Assembly: GCA_019638485.1 (NCBI GenBank) | Contig: JAHBTP010000006.1 | Span: 1-54,372 of the forward strand | Source of the DNA: Ferruginibacter sp. | Lineage (GTDB): Bacteria > Bacteroidota > Bacteroidia > Chitinophagales > Chitinophagaceae | DNA length: 54,372 nt | Reading direction: 5' to 3' | Shown: positions 24,788 through 34,714 of the stretch, piece after piece | Layout: every line of letters starts with the position of its first letter | Position numbering within the stretch: position 1 is the stretch's first letter | Notes under the pieces: model-generated | What the model saw: the letters and a program-made list of their open reading frames with translations, nothing else | The model's database searches: none | Told to the model about the DNA's origin: nothing | Position numbers and translations under genes: made by a program

Positions 24788-26575
24788 ATGAGCCAGCCGG
24801 CAGTACAGAAGTTTAGTTTTAAATTATTACAACGGGTGTTTTCCTTTGCTCGCCCGTATAAGAAAAAATTTATCTTTTCTGTTTGCCTTGCTATTGTATT
24901 AGCGATATTGGCACCTTTACGGCCCTATTTAATTCAGGTTTCTGTAAATAAGGGAATTGGTGATGGTGAAGCCGGCTTTTTGATTAGCGGTGTTGCCGGT
25001 TTTTTAATTGAAATAACCATTATTCAAATTGGTATGTTGCTGCTGGAATCAGTTGCCCGTTTCAATTTTACATTTATAAGCGCTTCGTTAGGCCAAAATG
25101 TAGTGCGTGATTTACGTAATAAGACCTATCGAAAAATTTTAGGATTACAATTGAGACAGTTTGATCGCACACCAATTGGAACATTAACCACGCGAACCAT
25201 AAATGATATCGAATCTATAAATGATATTTTTAGTGATGGATTTATTCCTATCGTTGCTGATTTGTTGAGTATCTTCTCGGTCTTGGCATATATGTTTTGG
25301 GTAGATTGGAAGCTTACCTTAATCTGTTTAATTCCATTTCCATTTTTAATTTTAGCTACCTATTTTTTTAAAGAGAGTGTAAACCGCTCCTTTAATCGCG
25401 TACGAAATGCGGTAGCTGCATTAAATACCTTTGTACAAGAACATATCTCAGGTATGCCTGTTGTACAAGCCTTTTCAGCAGAACAAAGAGAACACAATAA
25501 TTTTAAAAGAATTAATCGTGAACATCGGGATGCAAATATTAGAGCCATTTTTGCTTATTCTGTTTTCTTTCCCATTGTAGAATTGATTTCTGCCGTATCT
25601 ATTGGTTTACTTGTGTGGTGGGCCGGGATAGCCTCTGTGGGTAACCAGGCAAACGGTATGTACGCCCCGGGTATTATTACCGCGTTTATTCTTTGCCTTA
25701 ATCAATTATTCAGGCCGTTGAGGGTGTTGGCAGATAAATTTAACGTAATGCAGATGGGCATGATAGCCAGTGAGCGTGTTTTTAGGGTGCTCGATAATAA
25801 TGATGTGTCCGTTGATAAAGGGAAGGATTGTTCACCTATTATCGGAGAGGTTGAATTTGAACATGTGAATTTTTCCTATCTGTCCGGACATTCCATTCTG
25901 CATGATGTATCTTTTAAGCTGGAAGCCGGAAAAACATTAGCTATTGTGGGTTCTACAGGAAGTGGAAAAACAACCATCATCAGTTTACTCAATCGTTTAT
26001 ATCCTGTTTCAGAAGGGAAGATTACTATTGACAAAAAACCAATTGAAGATTTTAGTTTAGATTATTTGAGAAGTAAGATAGGGGTGGTTTTGCAAGATGT
26101 TTTTCTGTTTTCCGGATCAGTGAAGGAAAATCTCACCCTACGTAACGATAGCATAAGTGATGAAGCTGTAAAAACAGCAGCTAAGTTGGTGGGGTTACAT
26201 GATTTTATTATGCAATTACCGGGAGGCTATAACTATCAAATTAGAGAGCGAGGTGTTACATTATCCGTAGGACAACGACAATTATTGTCGTTTGCCAGAG
26301 CATTGCTTTTCAATCCTGCCATTTTAATTCTGGATGAGGCTACCTCATCTGTTGATCATGAGAGTGAATTGCTGATTCAACATGCCATAGACCACCTTAT
26401 TTCCGGTAGAACATCTATTGTAATTGCTCATAGGTTGAGTACAATCCGTAAAGCAGATACCATCTTAGTTTTAAGCAAGGGTAAGGTAATTGAGATGGGG
26501 AATCATGAATCTCTATTAGCTGCCAACGGGGTTTATGCTAATTTATTTCACATGCAGTTTGCTACCCGGGTTTAA
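24788..26575 (+). CDS. ABC transporter, fused permease and ATPase (MsbA/MdlB-like exporter)
   Basis: A 595-residue half-transporter: six transmembrane helices (about residues 20-330) with the ABC_membrane fold, then an ATPase domain. Nucleotide-binding motifs are Walker A GSTGSGKTT, Q loop VVLQDVFLF, signature LSVGQRQ (Val replaces the usual first Gly of LSGGQ), Walker B ILILDEATS and H loop AHRLST. It should homodimerise or pair with another half. Candidates for cargo include lipids, drugs or peptides; sequence does not decide. It lies 30 bp after the caspase-like gene and may be co-transcribed with it. Confidence 0.94.
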   Translation: MSQPAVQKFSFKLLQRVFSFARPYKKKFIFSVCLAIVLAILAPLRPYLIQVSVNKGIGDGEAGFLISGVAGFLIEITIIQIGMLLLESVARFNFTFISASLGQNVVRDLRNKTYRKILGLQLRQFDRTPIGTLTTRTINDIESINDIFSDGFIPIVADLLSIFSVLAYMFWVDWKLTLICLIPFPFLILATYFFKESVNRSFNRVRNAVAALNTFVQEHISGMPVVQAFSAEQREHNNFKRINREHRDANIRAIFAYSVFFPIVELISAVSIGLLVWWAGIASVGNQANGMYAPGIITAFILCLNQLFRPLRVLADKFNVMQMGMIASERVFRVLDNNDVSVDKGKDCSPIIGEVEFEHVNFSYLSGHSILHDVSFKLEAGKTLAIVGSTGSGKTTIISLLNRLYPVSEGKITIDKKPIEDFSLDYLRSKIGVVLQDVFLFSGSVKENLTLRNDSISDEAVKTAAKLVGLHDFIMQLPGGYNYQIRERGVTLSVGQRQLLSFARALLFNPAILILDEATSSVDHESELLIQHAIDHLISGRTSIVIAHRLSTIRKADTILVLSKGKVIEMGNHESLLAANGVYANLFHMQFATRV

Positions 26576-26631
26576 ATTCCCTTTGACCGCTTTAATAGCA
26601 TCATTTTTTTTATTTTCAGCCTCCGCAACCC

Positions 26632-26639
26632 TATCTTTG
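26632..26639 (+). promoter_or_regulatory. -7 promoter motif of the atpB operon
   Basis: TATCTTTG fits TAnnTTTG exactly and lies 19 bp before the atpB ATG. The -33 region is T-rich without a clear TTTG. Confidence 0.65.
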
Positions 26640-26658
26640 CGCCAAAATTGCGGTTAGT

Positions 26659-27723
26659 ATGGGTAAAAAGTGTTTTAAATCTTTGCTGGTAGCGGTTTTT
26701 TGCCTCTTTTTAGGCTTTTCCGCATGGGCAGGAGGAGAATCAGGCAAGACTGAGAAGTTAGATCCGGCGGGTATCATCATGGATCATATCAAGGATGCTC
26801 ATGAATTTCACTTTTTTGATGTAGGTAATTTTCATGCAGTAGTACCGCTACCTATTATTGTGTATTCACCCGGTAAAGGGTTTTCGGTATTTTCTTCATC
26901 TCGATTTGAACATGGCCATGCAGCTTATGAAGGATATGAGTTAAAGGAAGGTAAAATTGTATCAACTGATGGAAGTAAGGTTTACGATATTTCCCTCACA
27001 CGAAATGTGGTACAAATGATTTTGGCCCTTACGGTGTTGGTGTTATTGTTTACCGGAATTGCGAAGAAATACAAACAGGGTATTGGAGTAACTACTGCTC
27101 CAAAGGGATGGCAAAATGCTTTGGAGCCTGTTATAACCTTTATTAGAGATGAGGTAGCTAAACCGAATCTTGGAGCAAAGGCAAATAAATACCTCCCTTA
27201 TCTGCTCACCTTATTCTTTTTTATTTTAATTAATGCATTATTTGCCCTGTTACCGGGTTCTGCTAATGTAACCGGAAATATTGCTTTTACGTTTGTATTG
27301 GGTATCATTTCATTAGTCGTGATTTTGTTCAGTTCAAATGCACATTTTTGGGGGCATATCTTTTGGCCTCCCGGCGTGCCTTTTTTAGTGAAGTTGATTC
27401 TTATCCCCATTGAATTAGCAGGTATTTTAATAATTAAACCCGGTGCATTAATAATTCGTCTTTTTGCCAATATGGTGGCCGGGCATATTATTATCCTGAG
27501 TTTCATTTCATTGATTTTTATTTTTGCAGAAATGAATACAGTGGCAGGTGTTGGTTTTTCCCCCATATCTGTATTATTTACTGCATTTATGTTTTTAATA
27601 GAATTATTGGTTGCATTTATCCAGGCATTCATCTTTACTATTCTTACAGCAGTGTTTATAGGACAAGCATTTGAGGGTAGCCATGATGATGTAGATGGAC
27701 ATGCAGATGCAATAATTATTTAA
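26659..27723 (+). CDS. atpB: F-type ATP synthase subunit a
   Basis: A 354-residue membrane subunit that forms the proton half-channels of the Fo motor. An N-terminal signal-like segment (MGKKCFKSLLVAVFCLFLGF) and a periplasmic extension of about 110 residues precede the conserved core, a form common in Bacteroidota. The essential arginine is in IIRLFANMVAGH, and the last helices carry LIELLVAFIQAFIFTIL. It opens the cluster atpB-atpE-atpF-atpH; no atpI is seen upstream in the 83-bp gap after the ABC gene. Confidence 0.96.
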   Translation: MGKKCFKSLLVAVFCLFLGFSAWAGGESGKTEKLDPAGIIMDHIKDAHEFHFFDVGNFHAVVPLPIIVYSPGKGFSVFSSSRFEHGHAAYEGYELKEGKIVSTDGSKVYDISLTRNVVQMILALTVLVLLFTGIAKKYKQGIGVTTAPKGWQNALEPVITFIRDEVAKPNLGAKANKYLPYLLTLFFFILINALFALLPGSANVTGNIAFTFVLGIISLVVILFSSNAHFWGHIFWPPGVPFLVKLILIPIELAGILIIKPGALIIRLFANMVAGHIIILSFISLIFIFAEMNTVAGVGFSPISVLFTAFMFLIELLVAFIQAFIFTILTAVFIGQAFEGSHDDVDGHADAIII

Positions 27724-27742
27724 CTCTTTTTTCATTCAATAA

Positions 27743-28006
<264 letters not shown>

Positions 28007-28024
28007 ACAGTGCGCCGATGTTAT

Positions 28025-28061
28025 ATACTGCACCTAAAGCAAAGGGCGGCGGGTGCAGTAT
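28025..28061. promoter_or_regulatory. Intercistronic hairpin between atpE and atpF
   Basis: ATACTGCACC and GGTGCAGTAT form a perfect 10-bp stem around a 17-nt loop, 18 bp after the atpE stop. There is only a weak T run (TTCTTT) behind it. It could be a partial terminator or protect the 3' end of atpE mRNA, whose product is needed in many copies. Confidence 0.7.
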
Positions 28062-28101
28062 TCTTTAAAATTTATTTTTAGAAAAATAGAAAACATTCTT
28101 T

Positions 28102-28596
28102 ATGGAACTCTTACTGCCTTCTTTAGGTTTGATAGTTTGGACACTACTGGCTTTTTTAGTGGTTGTTTTTGTACTGAAGAAATTTGCCTGGACTGCTATT
28201 ATTAAAGGCCTTGATGACCGTGAAGCAAAAATAGCCGAAAGTATATCAAGTGCCGAAAAGGTGAAGTTGGAGATGGCACAGCTCAAAAGCGAAAATGAAA
28301 CCTTGCTGGCTCAGGCTCGTGAAGAACGCGCAGTAATGCTTAAAGAAGCAAAACAAACAAAGGATAAAATTATTAATGAGGCACGTGAAGAAGCAAAGGC
28401 TCAGGCTGCAAAGATTATAGCCGATGCACAATTAGCCATCAATAATCAAAAAATGGCTGCTATGGTAGATATTAAAAATGAAGTAGGACACATGGTTGTT
28501 GAGGTAAGTGAAAAAATTCTAAGAAGAGAATTGAATAATAAAAGTGAACAAGAGTCATATATCCGCCAATTGACAAACGAAATTAAACTGAATTAA
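28102..28596 (+). CDS. atpF: F-type ATP synthase subunit b
   Basis: A 164-residue peripheral-stalk subunit: one N-terminal transmembrane helix (about residues 5-26, LLPSLGLIVWTLLAFLVVVF) followed by a long charged coiled coil (residues 35-150) that links Fo to subunit delta. Typical segments are FAWTAIIKGLDDREAKIAE and EAREEAKAQAAKII. Length is normal. It lies between the intercistronic hairpin and atpH (42 bp downstream). Confidence 0.95.
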   Translation: MELLLPSLGLIVWTLLAFLVVVFVLKKFAWTAIIKGLDDREAKIAESISSAEKVKLEMAQLKSENETLLAQAREERAVMLKEAKQTKDKIINEAREEAKAQAAKIIADAQLAINNQKMAAMVDIKNEVGHMVVEVSEKILRRELNNKSEQESYIRQLTNEIKLN

Positions 28597-28638
28597 TTTT
28601 TTGCTGTTAAAATGATATTTTGAGCAAAATAAATTGAT

Positions 28639-29202
28639 ATGAACAATCCAAGATTAGCAAACAGATACGCCAAAAGCTTGCTTCAATTGGCCGCTGAACA
28701 AAATAAAGTTGAATCAGTATATGCTGATATGTTGTTCTTGCGTGAAGTATCTAAGGCAAGCCCTGATTTTGTGAATTTATTTCGTAGCCCAATTATAGCT
28801 CCAAATAAAAAGGAAAAAGTTGTGCTTTCTGTGATTGGTAATAAGGTTTCTGATTTAACCATAGGTTTTATAAAGCTATTGGTAAAAAAGTCAAGAGAAA
28901 GCTTTTTACCGGAAATGATAGATGCAGTAATTGACCAATATTATACCTTGAATAGAATTCATCGCATAAAATTTACTACTGCCGCACCCGTAAGTAAAGA
29001 ATTGGAACAAGAGATTATTTCAAAAGTGAATGCACATCCCGGGTTTGAGCGGGTAGAAATGCGTACTGCAATAGATGATTCACTCATTGGAGGATATAAA
29101 TTTGAAATGGGTGATATTTTAATTGATGCCTCCATTGCCAGAGATTTAAGCGAGGTAAAAAAGCAATTTAAGAGCAACGAATATATTCATCGTATTCGTT
29201 GA
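28639..29202 (+). CDS. atpH: F-type ATP synthase subunit delta
   Basis: A 187-residue OSCP/delta subunit joining the top of the F1 head to subunit b. The N-terminal NPRLANRYAKSLLQLAAEQ and the C-terminal IDDSLIGGYKFEMGDILIDASI are diagnostic. In most relatives atpA follows directly; here the strand is interrupted by about 11.4 kb of minus-strand surface-protein genes before atpA at 40621. No terminator is evident after its stop codon. Confidence 0.95.
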   Translation: MNNPRLANRYAKSLLQLAAEQNKVESVYADMLFLREVSKASPDFVNLFRSPIIAPNKKEKVVLSVIGNKVSDLTIGFIKLLVKKSRESFLPEMIDAVIDQYYTLNRIHRIKFTTAAPVSKELEQEIISKVNAHPGFERVEMRTAIDDSLIGGYKFEMGDILIDASIARDLSEVKKQFKSNEYIHRIR

Positions 29203-29223
29203 TTTGCAACTTTGTTTTAAAGT

Positions 29224-29346
29224 CTAACATACTTTCGGTACAATAAACATTCTTTCTAACAATCCTCCATCAGCTACTGCTTCTGTAATTACTCCAGTCC
29301 TCAGAGGTGAAATTTTATTCAAATGCTCGGGCTCACTTTTGGCAAT
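29224..29346 (-). pseudogene. Possible short gene remnant
   Basis: A minus-strand frame of about 40 codons reads DIAKSEPEHLNKISP... through GVITEAVADGGLLER and stops at 29224. It has no start codon and is preceded by two stops, but the composition looks protein-like. It may be a leftover of a deleted gene between atpH and the lipoprotein. Chance is possible. Confidence 0.2.
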
Positions 29347-29367
29347 ATCTTATTATCGGCAGTGTTC

Positions 29368-29811
29368 TTAACCATCAACCCGTAAAAAGTCACCTGCCAT
29401 ATTAAAGACTAATACAAGACCATTATTAAGTTGCACCTTTTGATTATTTGATAGAATTTCCCAACCTAATATATAGTTAGGTGCATAATTTGAATTTACG
29501 TAGCTTAAGATATTGTGCGGTATTACACTGTCTGGTAACCTGGAAGTGCCGTCAATGTCAATAACTTTTATATGCTTGTCAAACTCCAAGGTTACACCAC
29601 AAGATAAAGTGATTTCATACGCTTCGTCATTTTCATCATTTTCTTTAATTGCCTTTGAAATTGTGCAATTGGGAAAATGAGTGGATACAAAACTTTTTAT
29701 TTCAGACGGGATATCCTGTTCAGAAAGCAAGGTCTCTTTCTCACAACTTGTTAGAAATAGCAGAGCGCATACTAAAGTAAGGGATGTGATTAGCTTTTTC
29801 GTAATTCTCAT
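29368..29811 (-). CDS. PepSY-like lipoprotein
   Basis: A 147-residue lipoprotein: signal sequence with lipobox LFLTSC (Cys at residue 23), then about 120 residues with two similar halves, SEIKSFVSTHFPNCTISKA and HNILSYVNSNYAPNYILGW. Each half has the helix-plus-sheet pattern of PepSY-like domains (the 'putative beta-lactamase-inhibitor-like, PepSY-like' family common in Bacteroidota). Its job is unknown; it probably sits in the envelope. It lies on the minus strand just past atpH and is the nearest gene to the T9SS block. Confidence 0.85.
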   Translation of the reverse strand: MRITKKLITSLTLVCALLFLTSCEKETLLSEQDIPSEIKSFVSTHFPNCTISKAIKENDENDEAYEITLSCGVTLEFDKHIKVIDIDGTSRLPDSVIPHNILSYVNSNYAPNYILGWEILSNNQKVQLNNGLVLVFNMAGDFLRVDG

Positions 29812-29826
29812 TAATTTAAGTTAACC

Positions 29827-30006
29827 CTATTCTTTCGAGGATATTTTGCACCCCCCTGTCCCAAATATACCAAAATATTCGTTAAGCCTGTATTTCCCAT
29901 CACTTGTCATGGCTTTGGCTGCTAACACTTTGCTTTCCCTTTTGATATTTGTATCTGCAAAAACGTTGAGCTTTACATTTTTATCAAAATCAAATATAAG
30001 AGGCTG
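29827..30006 (-). pseudogene. Possible gene fragment without a start codon
   Basis: A 59-codon minus-strand frame, bounded by a stop at each end, reads FDKNVKLNVFADTNIKRE... and ends GIFGTGGCKISSKE. It has the charge balance of real protein but no ATG, GTG or TTG near its beginning, so it may be the tail of a broken gene. A plus-strand frame over the same bases looks like its shadow. Confidence 0.25.
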
Positions 30007-30097
30007 TTATGCACAATTGAATGGAGTCTGTATTCACTTTTCTGTTTAGGGATTATTTTTTAATGAAGCATATTGTTTTAACTGTATTATGAAAAGC

Positions 30098-30126
30098 AAA
30101 AAGCCCCGGATTTTCCGGGGCTTTTT
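30098..30126. terminator. Strong intrinsic terminator of the Ig-repeat T9SS gene
   Basis: AAAAAGCCCCGG and CCGGGGCTTTTT make a perfect 12-bp stem with loop ATTTT, 22 bp past the stop codon of the 1521-residue gene. A decayed copy exists at 34890-34918. Confidence 0.92.
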
Positions 30127-30148
30127 GAGAGAATATGAGATTGATTAA

Positions 30149-33100
30149 TTATCTCTTCATAAACTGTCCTACCTCAAGGCGTTTTCCATTGGCTTCAGAT
30201 AACATCAGCCAGTAGATACCCGGATGTAAGTAAGGAACAGAGATGTTTATTACTTCAATGGTGTTAGAAAGTACAGCTACATAAGGTTGTTTGAATACCA
30301 AACGTCCTCTTGCATCATAAATAGTAACCACTCTGTTGGCATTAAAGGTTCCAGCATTGTGGAAGTTTACTTTAAATGAACCATCGTTGGGGTTAGGTGT
30401 TATGAATGCAAAGCTTATGCTAGCCGCATTGATAGTAATGGGAGCAGACATTGCAGAGCAACCTGCAGCAGTAGTAACCTGAACAGTATAAACTCCTGTT
30501 TCTGTAGAAGTAACTGTATAAGAATCATTAGTGGCATTGGTGATAGCATTGCCATTAAAGTACCACTGATATGCGTTAGCAGCAGGAGTAGAAGTTACAG
30601 TTAATGTAGCTGTTTCGCCCGGAGCTAATGTTGTTGATGTAGCAGAAATTGTTGATACAGGAAGTGGGTTTACAGTTAATGTAGCCGATCCTGAAGTAAC
30701 CGATCCACAACTATTGGTAACAACAACTTGTACTAATGAAGTAGCATTGCTGTGATCCATTTCATCGGCACTTAATGAAGCGTTTGTAGCGCCTGTAATA
30801 TCAGTCCAAGTAGTACCACCATCTGTGCTTACCTGCCATTGATAGGACGGAGCACCTGAGGCAGTAACGCTAAATGTTGCGGTGCCATCTTCACAAATTG
30901 CTGCATCCTGAGGCTGTGCAGAGATAACCGGAGCTTCACTCACGCTAAGAGTAGCCGCATCTGAAGTTAAGTTAGTAGTGCAACTACCGTTAATGACTAC
31001 ACGATATTTATTTCCGTCTTCGGTAGCAGCAGGATTTACTAAACTGTATGTTGCAGTAGTAGTACCTGTGATATCGCTCCATGTAGCACCACCGTCTGTG
31101 CTTATTTGCCATTGATAAGTAAGTGCAGTACCAGTAGCAGTAACACTAAACGAAATATCCGCACCTGAGCATGCAGTAGCATCAGCAGGTTGTGTAGTGA
31201 TTGTAGCAGCAGGGTTAACCGTTAAGTTAGCTTCATTTGAATTAATAGTAGCGCCACCACAACCGGTAACGACTACACGATATTTATTTCCGTTTGCGGT
31301 AGCAGCAGGATTTACTAAACTGTATGTTGCAGTAGTAGCACCTGTGATATCGCTCCATGTAGTACCTCCATCATTACTTACCTGCCATTGATAACCGGTA
31401 GCGCCGGAAGCGGTAATACTAAAGGAAGCATCTGTTCCTTCGCACACAGTAGCATCAGCAGGTTGCGCAGTGATTGCAGCAGCAGCAGAAATAGTAAGTG
31501 TAGCCGCATTAGAGATAACCGGAGCACCACATGGGTTGGTTATTGCTACCTGATACTGATTATTATTCATAGAACTGTTGGCTGCAGCGATGTTGTAATC
31601 TGCACTTGTAGCACCTGTGATATCAGTCCAAGTAGTACCTCCGTCAGTACTTACTTGCCATTGATAAGTATTTGCAGCACCTGAAGCCACCACGCTGAAA
31701 GAAGCAGGGCTTCCATCACATACAGCAGCGCTTTGAGGCTGTGTACTAATTACTGTAGATTCATTAACAGTAAGTGTAGCAGCGGTTGAAGAAACCGGAG
31801 AGCTACAAGAGCTGATGTTAACTCTATACTGAGTTCCATTTTGAGTATTGGTTACACTGGCAAATGAAAGTGTGTTTGAAGTTTCACCCGGTATATCAGT
31901 CCAAGTAGTACCTCCATCAGTGCTTACTTGCCATTGGTATGGAGTTGCACCTGTAACGGTTACACTAAAGGTTGCCGCAGCACCTGAGCACACAGTAACG
32001 TCAGCAGGCTGTGTAGTGATTGTAGCTGCAACAGTGATAGTAAGTGAAGCTGAGGTAGAGATAACCGGAGCACCACATGGGTTGGTTATTGCTACCTGAT
32101 ACTGATTATTGTTCATAGTGCTATTAACAGCAGCAATATTATAGTTTGCACTTGTAGCACCTGTGATATCAGTCCAAGTAGTACCTCCATCAGTGCTTAC
32201 CTGCCATTGATAGGTATTTGCAGCACCTGAAGCCACTACGCTGAAAGAAGCAGTACTTCCATCGCACACAATAGCGCTTTGAGGTTGTGTGCTAATTACT
32301 GTAGAAGCATCCACAGAGAGAAGCGCAGTATTTGAAGTAGCAGAACCTGAACAACCGGTAACTATTACCTGATACTGGTATCCGTTTTGTGCTGCAGTTG
32401 CACCTGTAATGGTTAATGTGTTTGAAGTTTCACCTGTGATATCGCTCCAGGTAGCGCCACCATCTGCGCTTACTTGCCATTGATAGGTAGCATTACCGGT
32501 AACTGCGATATTGAATACTGCATTTGAGCCGGAACATACCACTTGGGCTGTAGGCTGAGATGTTATGATTGCTGCAGCAGTTACTGAAATTGTACTTGCA
32601 GTAGAAGTAACCGGACTACCACCACAAGAGCTGGTAACAATAACGTGATATTGATAATTATTCCAGCTTGCAGGAACATTACTTAGGGATAATGATGCAG
32701 AAGCAGCTCCGTTGTAATTAGCTCCATCAGAAACGTTAGTCCATGTAGCACCACCATCAGTACTTACCTGCCATTGGTAGGTATTACCCGGAGCAACAAT
32801 ACTGATTGAACCTGTACCATTTTCACATACTAATACACTGGCACTTGGTTGTGTGGTAATGGTTGGTGTACCTCCAATAGTAACACTTAAAGCACCTGTA
32901 ACGTTGGTTGTGGCACAAGTAGAACCAGTAACACTTCCAGATACCAGGGTATAGGTGGTAGAAGATGACGGATTAACTGCAATTAAGCTGTCTTTGGCAT
33001 AATTTGAAACAGTGGTATTTGTTGTTCCATCGCTATATACAAATGAAAAAGGAGCATTACCACCTACAACATTTACATGGAAAAATTGGGGAGATCCGGC

Positions 33101-34714
33101 ACTTACACAAGGTGTAGGAGTATAAAATCTCACCAGGTCAAGACCGATATTATCAGAATAATTTCCATTAGGGCCGCCATCCGGTACGTAATGACGGAAT
33201 CCTATTCTTCCTGATGCAGGGCCCGACAATCCTGAGATAGTAACTTCATATTTAGTCCATTCATGTGGGTATGAAGTTTGATCATAGGAAGGGTTAATAG
33301 CGAGCAAGAGGGTAGAGAAATCTCCTACACTTGCAGCAGAAGAGCCTACGTTAACAGAACCTCCTGCAGTACTAAGGCGCACTTCCATGTTATCAGGAAA
33401 TACATCTGAAGGGTCACCCGGATCCGGAACGGTACGAGTATAGAAAGAAAGCTTATCGCCATTATTAATTGTAGCAATTTGTGGAGTAAACACCCAATTA
33501 CTGATGGTATCTTCTCCGGGGCCATCTCCTGCAACATTAAAATTAGACAGTAAATAAGTTTGAGGAGCACCGTTATATGCAGGCCAAAGATTGGGGTTCC
33601 CTTGATTCCATGTTGGAGCAGCGCCGGGAGGATTACTGCGGTTATTTGTAACCCAAGTAGCAGGAACACCACTACTAAAGCCTTCTAAAATGTGGTTTAC
33701 GCCGGGTTCCAGAGGTGTTAGGATAGCGGATGTTGGACCAGCCTCTATGGTTACTGTGGCTGTTCCGGAACAACCTCCTGTTGTAACTCCGGTAACGGTA
33801 TATGTTGTAGTAGTTGTAGGATTAGCAGTAACAACGGCACCATTGGTAGCACTTAAGCCACCGGCGGGTGACCAAGTGTATAAATCAGCACCGCTTGCAG
33901 TAAGTGTAGCCGGAGTACAAGAACTTGATGCATTAATGCTTACTGTAGGGTTAGGACCAGTGCAACTTGTGTTATAATATATTTTGAATGGCAAATCTTG
34001 AGGAGTACCGCTGCCAGCATCCATAAAAGGAGCCCATTGGTTGGTGGTACCATCGTTAAGATGTTGTAAAGCATTATTTCCCGCCTGAGTTACAGTACCG
34101 GTTACGGTGCTTGGTGGCATGAAATGACCAGGTACAGAGGCAATTGAACTAACTGTCCATTCAATCCAATAAGTACCTGCGGATAAGGTTGTTGTAACAT
34201 TTCCTTTAATTCTCCAAATCATACGGTTATCAAATGGTGGTTGACTTGTAACTCGATAAGTGGAATCTCTTACTACTACACCCAGCCTATTCGTGAGGAA
34301 GTCGCCCCAAACGGGTGTTGGTGTCCCAGTTGAAGGATTCGCATCGTAAATTTTTATAAATAAGGTATCATAGAATGGGGTGGTTGAGGTATAGCCTGTA
34401 GAATATCCATAGAATTCCATTCCTGAAATATTCCAGGTTTGCCCGGCAGGGATTGTAAAATCATCAGCCATTGACAAACCAGCATTATAGCTTGCACTCG
34501 AGCCGATGGCTGTATTCCCCGTTTGAAGTTCACTTACAAAGAAACCCGTGCCGGGTGTAAAAGTACCTGCTGCGTTGGAGGTACCTGTTCGTAAGTTCCC
34601 ATTTACATAAGGCTGTGCCCATCCCGGCATCGTAGCCAGAAACGAAAGTAGGAACACTATCAAACCTGAAAGGGAAAAAGATTTGATACGTTTTTGTGTA
34701 ATGTTAGATTGCAT
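30149..34714 (-). CDS. Large Ig-repeat surface protein exported by the type IX system
   Basis: A 1521-residue secreted protein. After a signal peptide (residues 1-33, ending PGWAQ) come a jelly-roll-like region (about 35-250), a short Ig/PKD-like segment, and a choice-of-anchor J domain (about 340-540). Eight Ig-like domains of about 90 residues follow, each with YQWQVSTDGGxTW or a close variant, then one diverged domain. The end (SFAFITPNPNDGSFKVNF... to GQFMKR) is a type A T9SS sorting domain. Domains 3 and 5 are nearly identical. No enzyme domain is visible, so adhesion or matrix binding is likely. A terminator follows directly. Confidence 0.92.
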   Translation of the reverse strand: MQSNITQKRIKSFSLSGLIVFLLSFLATMPGWAQPYVNGNLRTGTSNAAGTFTPGTGFFVSELQTGNTAIGSSASYNAGLSMADDFTIPAGQTWNISGMEFYGYSTGYTSTTPFYDTLFIKIYDANPSTGTPTPVWGDFLTNRLGVVVRDSTYRVTSQPPFDNRMIWRIKGNVTTTLSAGTYWIEWTVSSIASVPGHFMPPSTVTGTVTQAGNNALQHLNDGTTNQWAPFMDAGSGTPQDLPFKIYYNTSCTGPNPTVSINASSSCTPATLTASGADLYTWSPAGGLSATNGAVVTANPTTTTTYTVTGVTTGGCSGTATVTIEAGPTSAILTPLEPGVNHILEGFSSGVPATWVTNNRSNPPGAAPTWNQGNPNLWPAYNGAPQTYLLSNFNVAGDGPGEDTISNWVFTPQIATINNGDKLSFYTRTVPDPGDPSDVFPDNMEVRLSTAGGSVNVGSSAASVGDFSTLLLAINPSYDQTSYPHEWTKYEVTISGLSGPASGRIGFRHYVPDGGPNGNYSDNIGLDLVRFYTPTPCVSAGSPQFFHVNVVGGNAPFSFVYSDGTTNTTVSNYAKDSLIAVNPSSSTTYTLVSGSVTGSTCATTNVTGALSVTIGGTPTITTQPSASVLVCENGTGSISIVAPGNTYQWQVSTDGGATWTNVSDGANYNGAASASLSLSNVPASWNNYQYHVIVTSSCGGSPVTSTASTISVTAAAIITSQPTAQVVCSGSNAVFNIAVTGNATYQWQVSADGGATWSDITGETSNTLTITGATAAQNGYQYQVIVTGCSGSATSNTALLSVDASTVISTQPQSAIVCDGSTASFSVVASGAANTYQWQVSTDGGTTWTDITGATSANYNIAAVNSTMNNNQYQVAITNPCGAPVISTSASLTITVAATITTQPADVTVCSGAAATFSVTVTGATPYQWQVSTDGGTTWTDIPGETSNTLSFASVTNTQNGTQYRVNISSCSSPVSSTAATLTVNESTVISTQPQSAAVCDGSPASFSVVASGAANTYQWQVSTDGGTTWTDITGATSADYNIAAANSSMNNNQYQVAITNPCGAPVISNAATLTISAAAAITAQPADATVCEGTDASFSITASGATGYQWQVSNDGGTTWSDITGATTATYSLVNPAATANGNKYRVVVTGCGGATINSNEANLTVNPAATITTQPADATACSGADISFSVTATGTALTYQWQISTDGGATWSDITGTTTATYSLVNPAATEDGNKYRVVINGSCTTNLTSDAATLSVSEAPVISAQPQDAAICEDGTATFSVTASGAPSYQWQVSTDGGTTWTDITGATNASLSADEMDHSNATSLVQVVVTNSCGSVTSGSATLTVNPLPVSTISATSTTLAPGETATLTVTSTPAANAYQWYFNGNAITNATNDSYTVTSTETGVYTVQVTTAAGCSAMSAPITINAASISFAFITPNPNDGSFKVNFHNAGTFNANRVVTIYDARGRLVFKQPYVAVLSNTIEVINISVPYLHPGIYWLMLSEANGKRLEVGQFMKR
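31512..32311. repeat. Duplicated Ig-domain DNA inside the T9SS gene
   Basis: Segments 31512-31765 and 32058-32311, 546 bp apart, are close to 90 per cent identical by eye, while the domain between them differs. This suggests duplication of a two-domain unit or recent gene conversion. Other Ig units repeat every 270-280 bp with lower identity. Confidence 0.8.

Noticed and set aside
29846..30049. 67-codon plus-strand frame
   Set aside because: Lies opposite a more protein-like minus-strand frame and shows no motif or ribosome-binding context.
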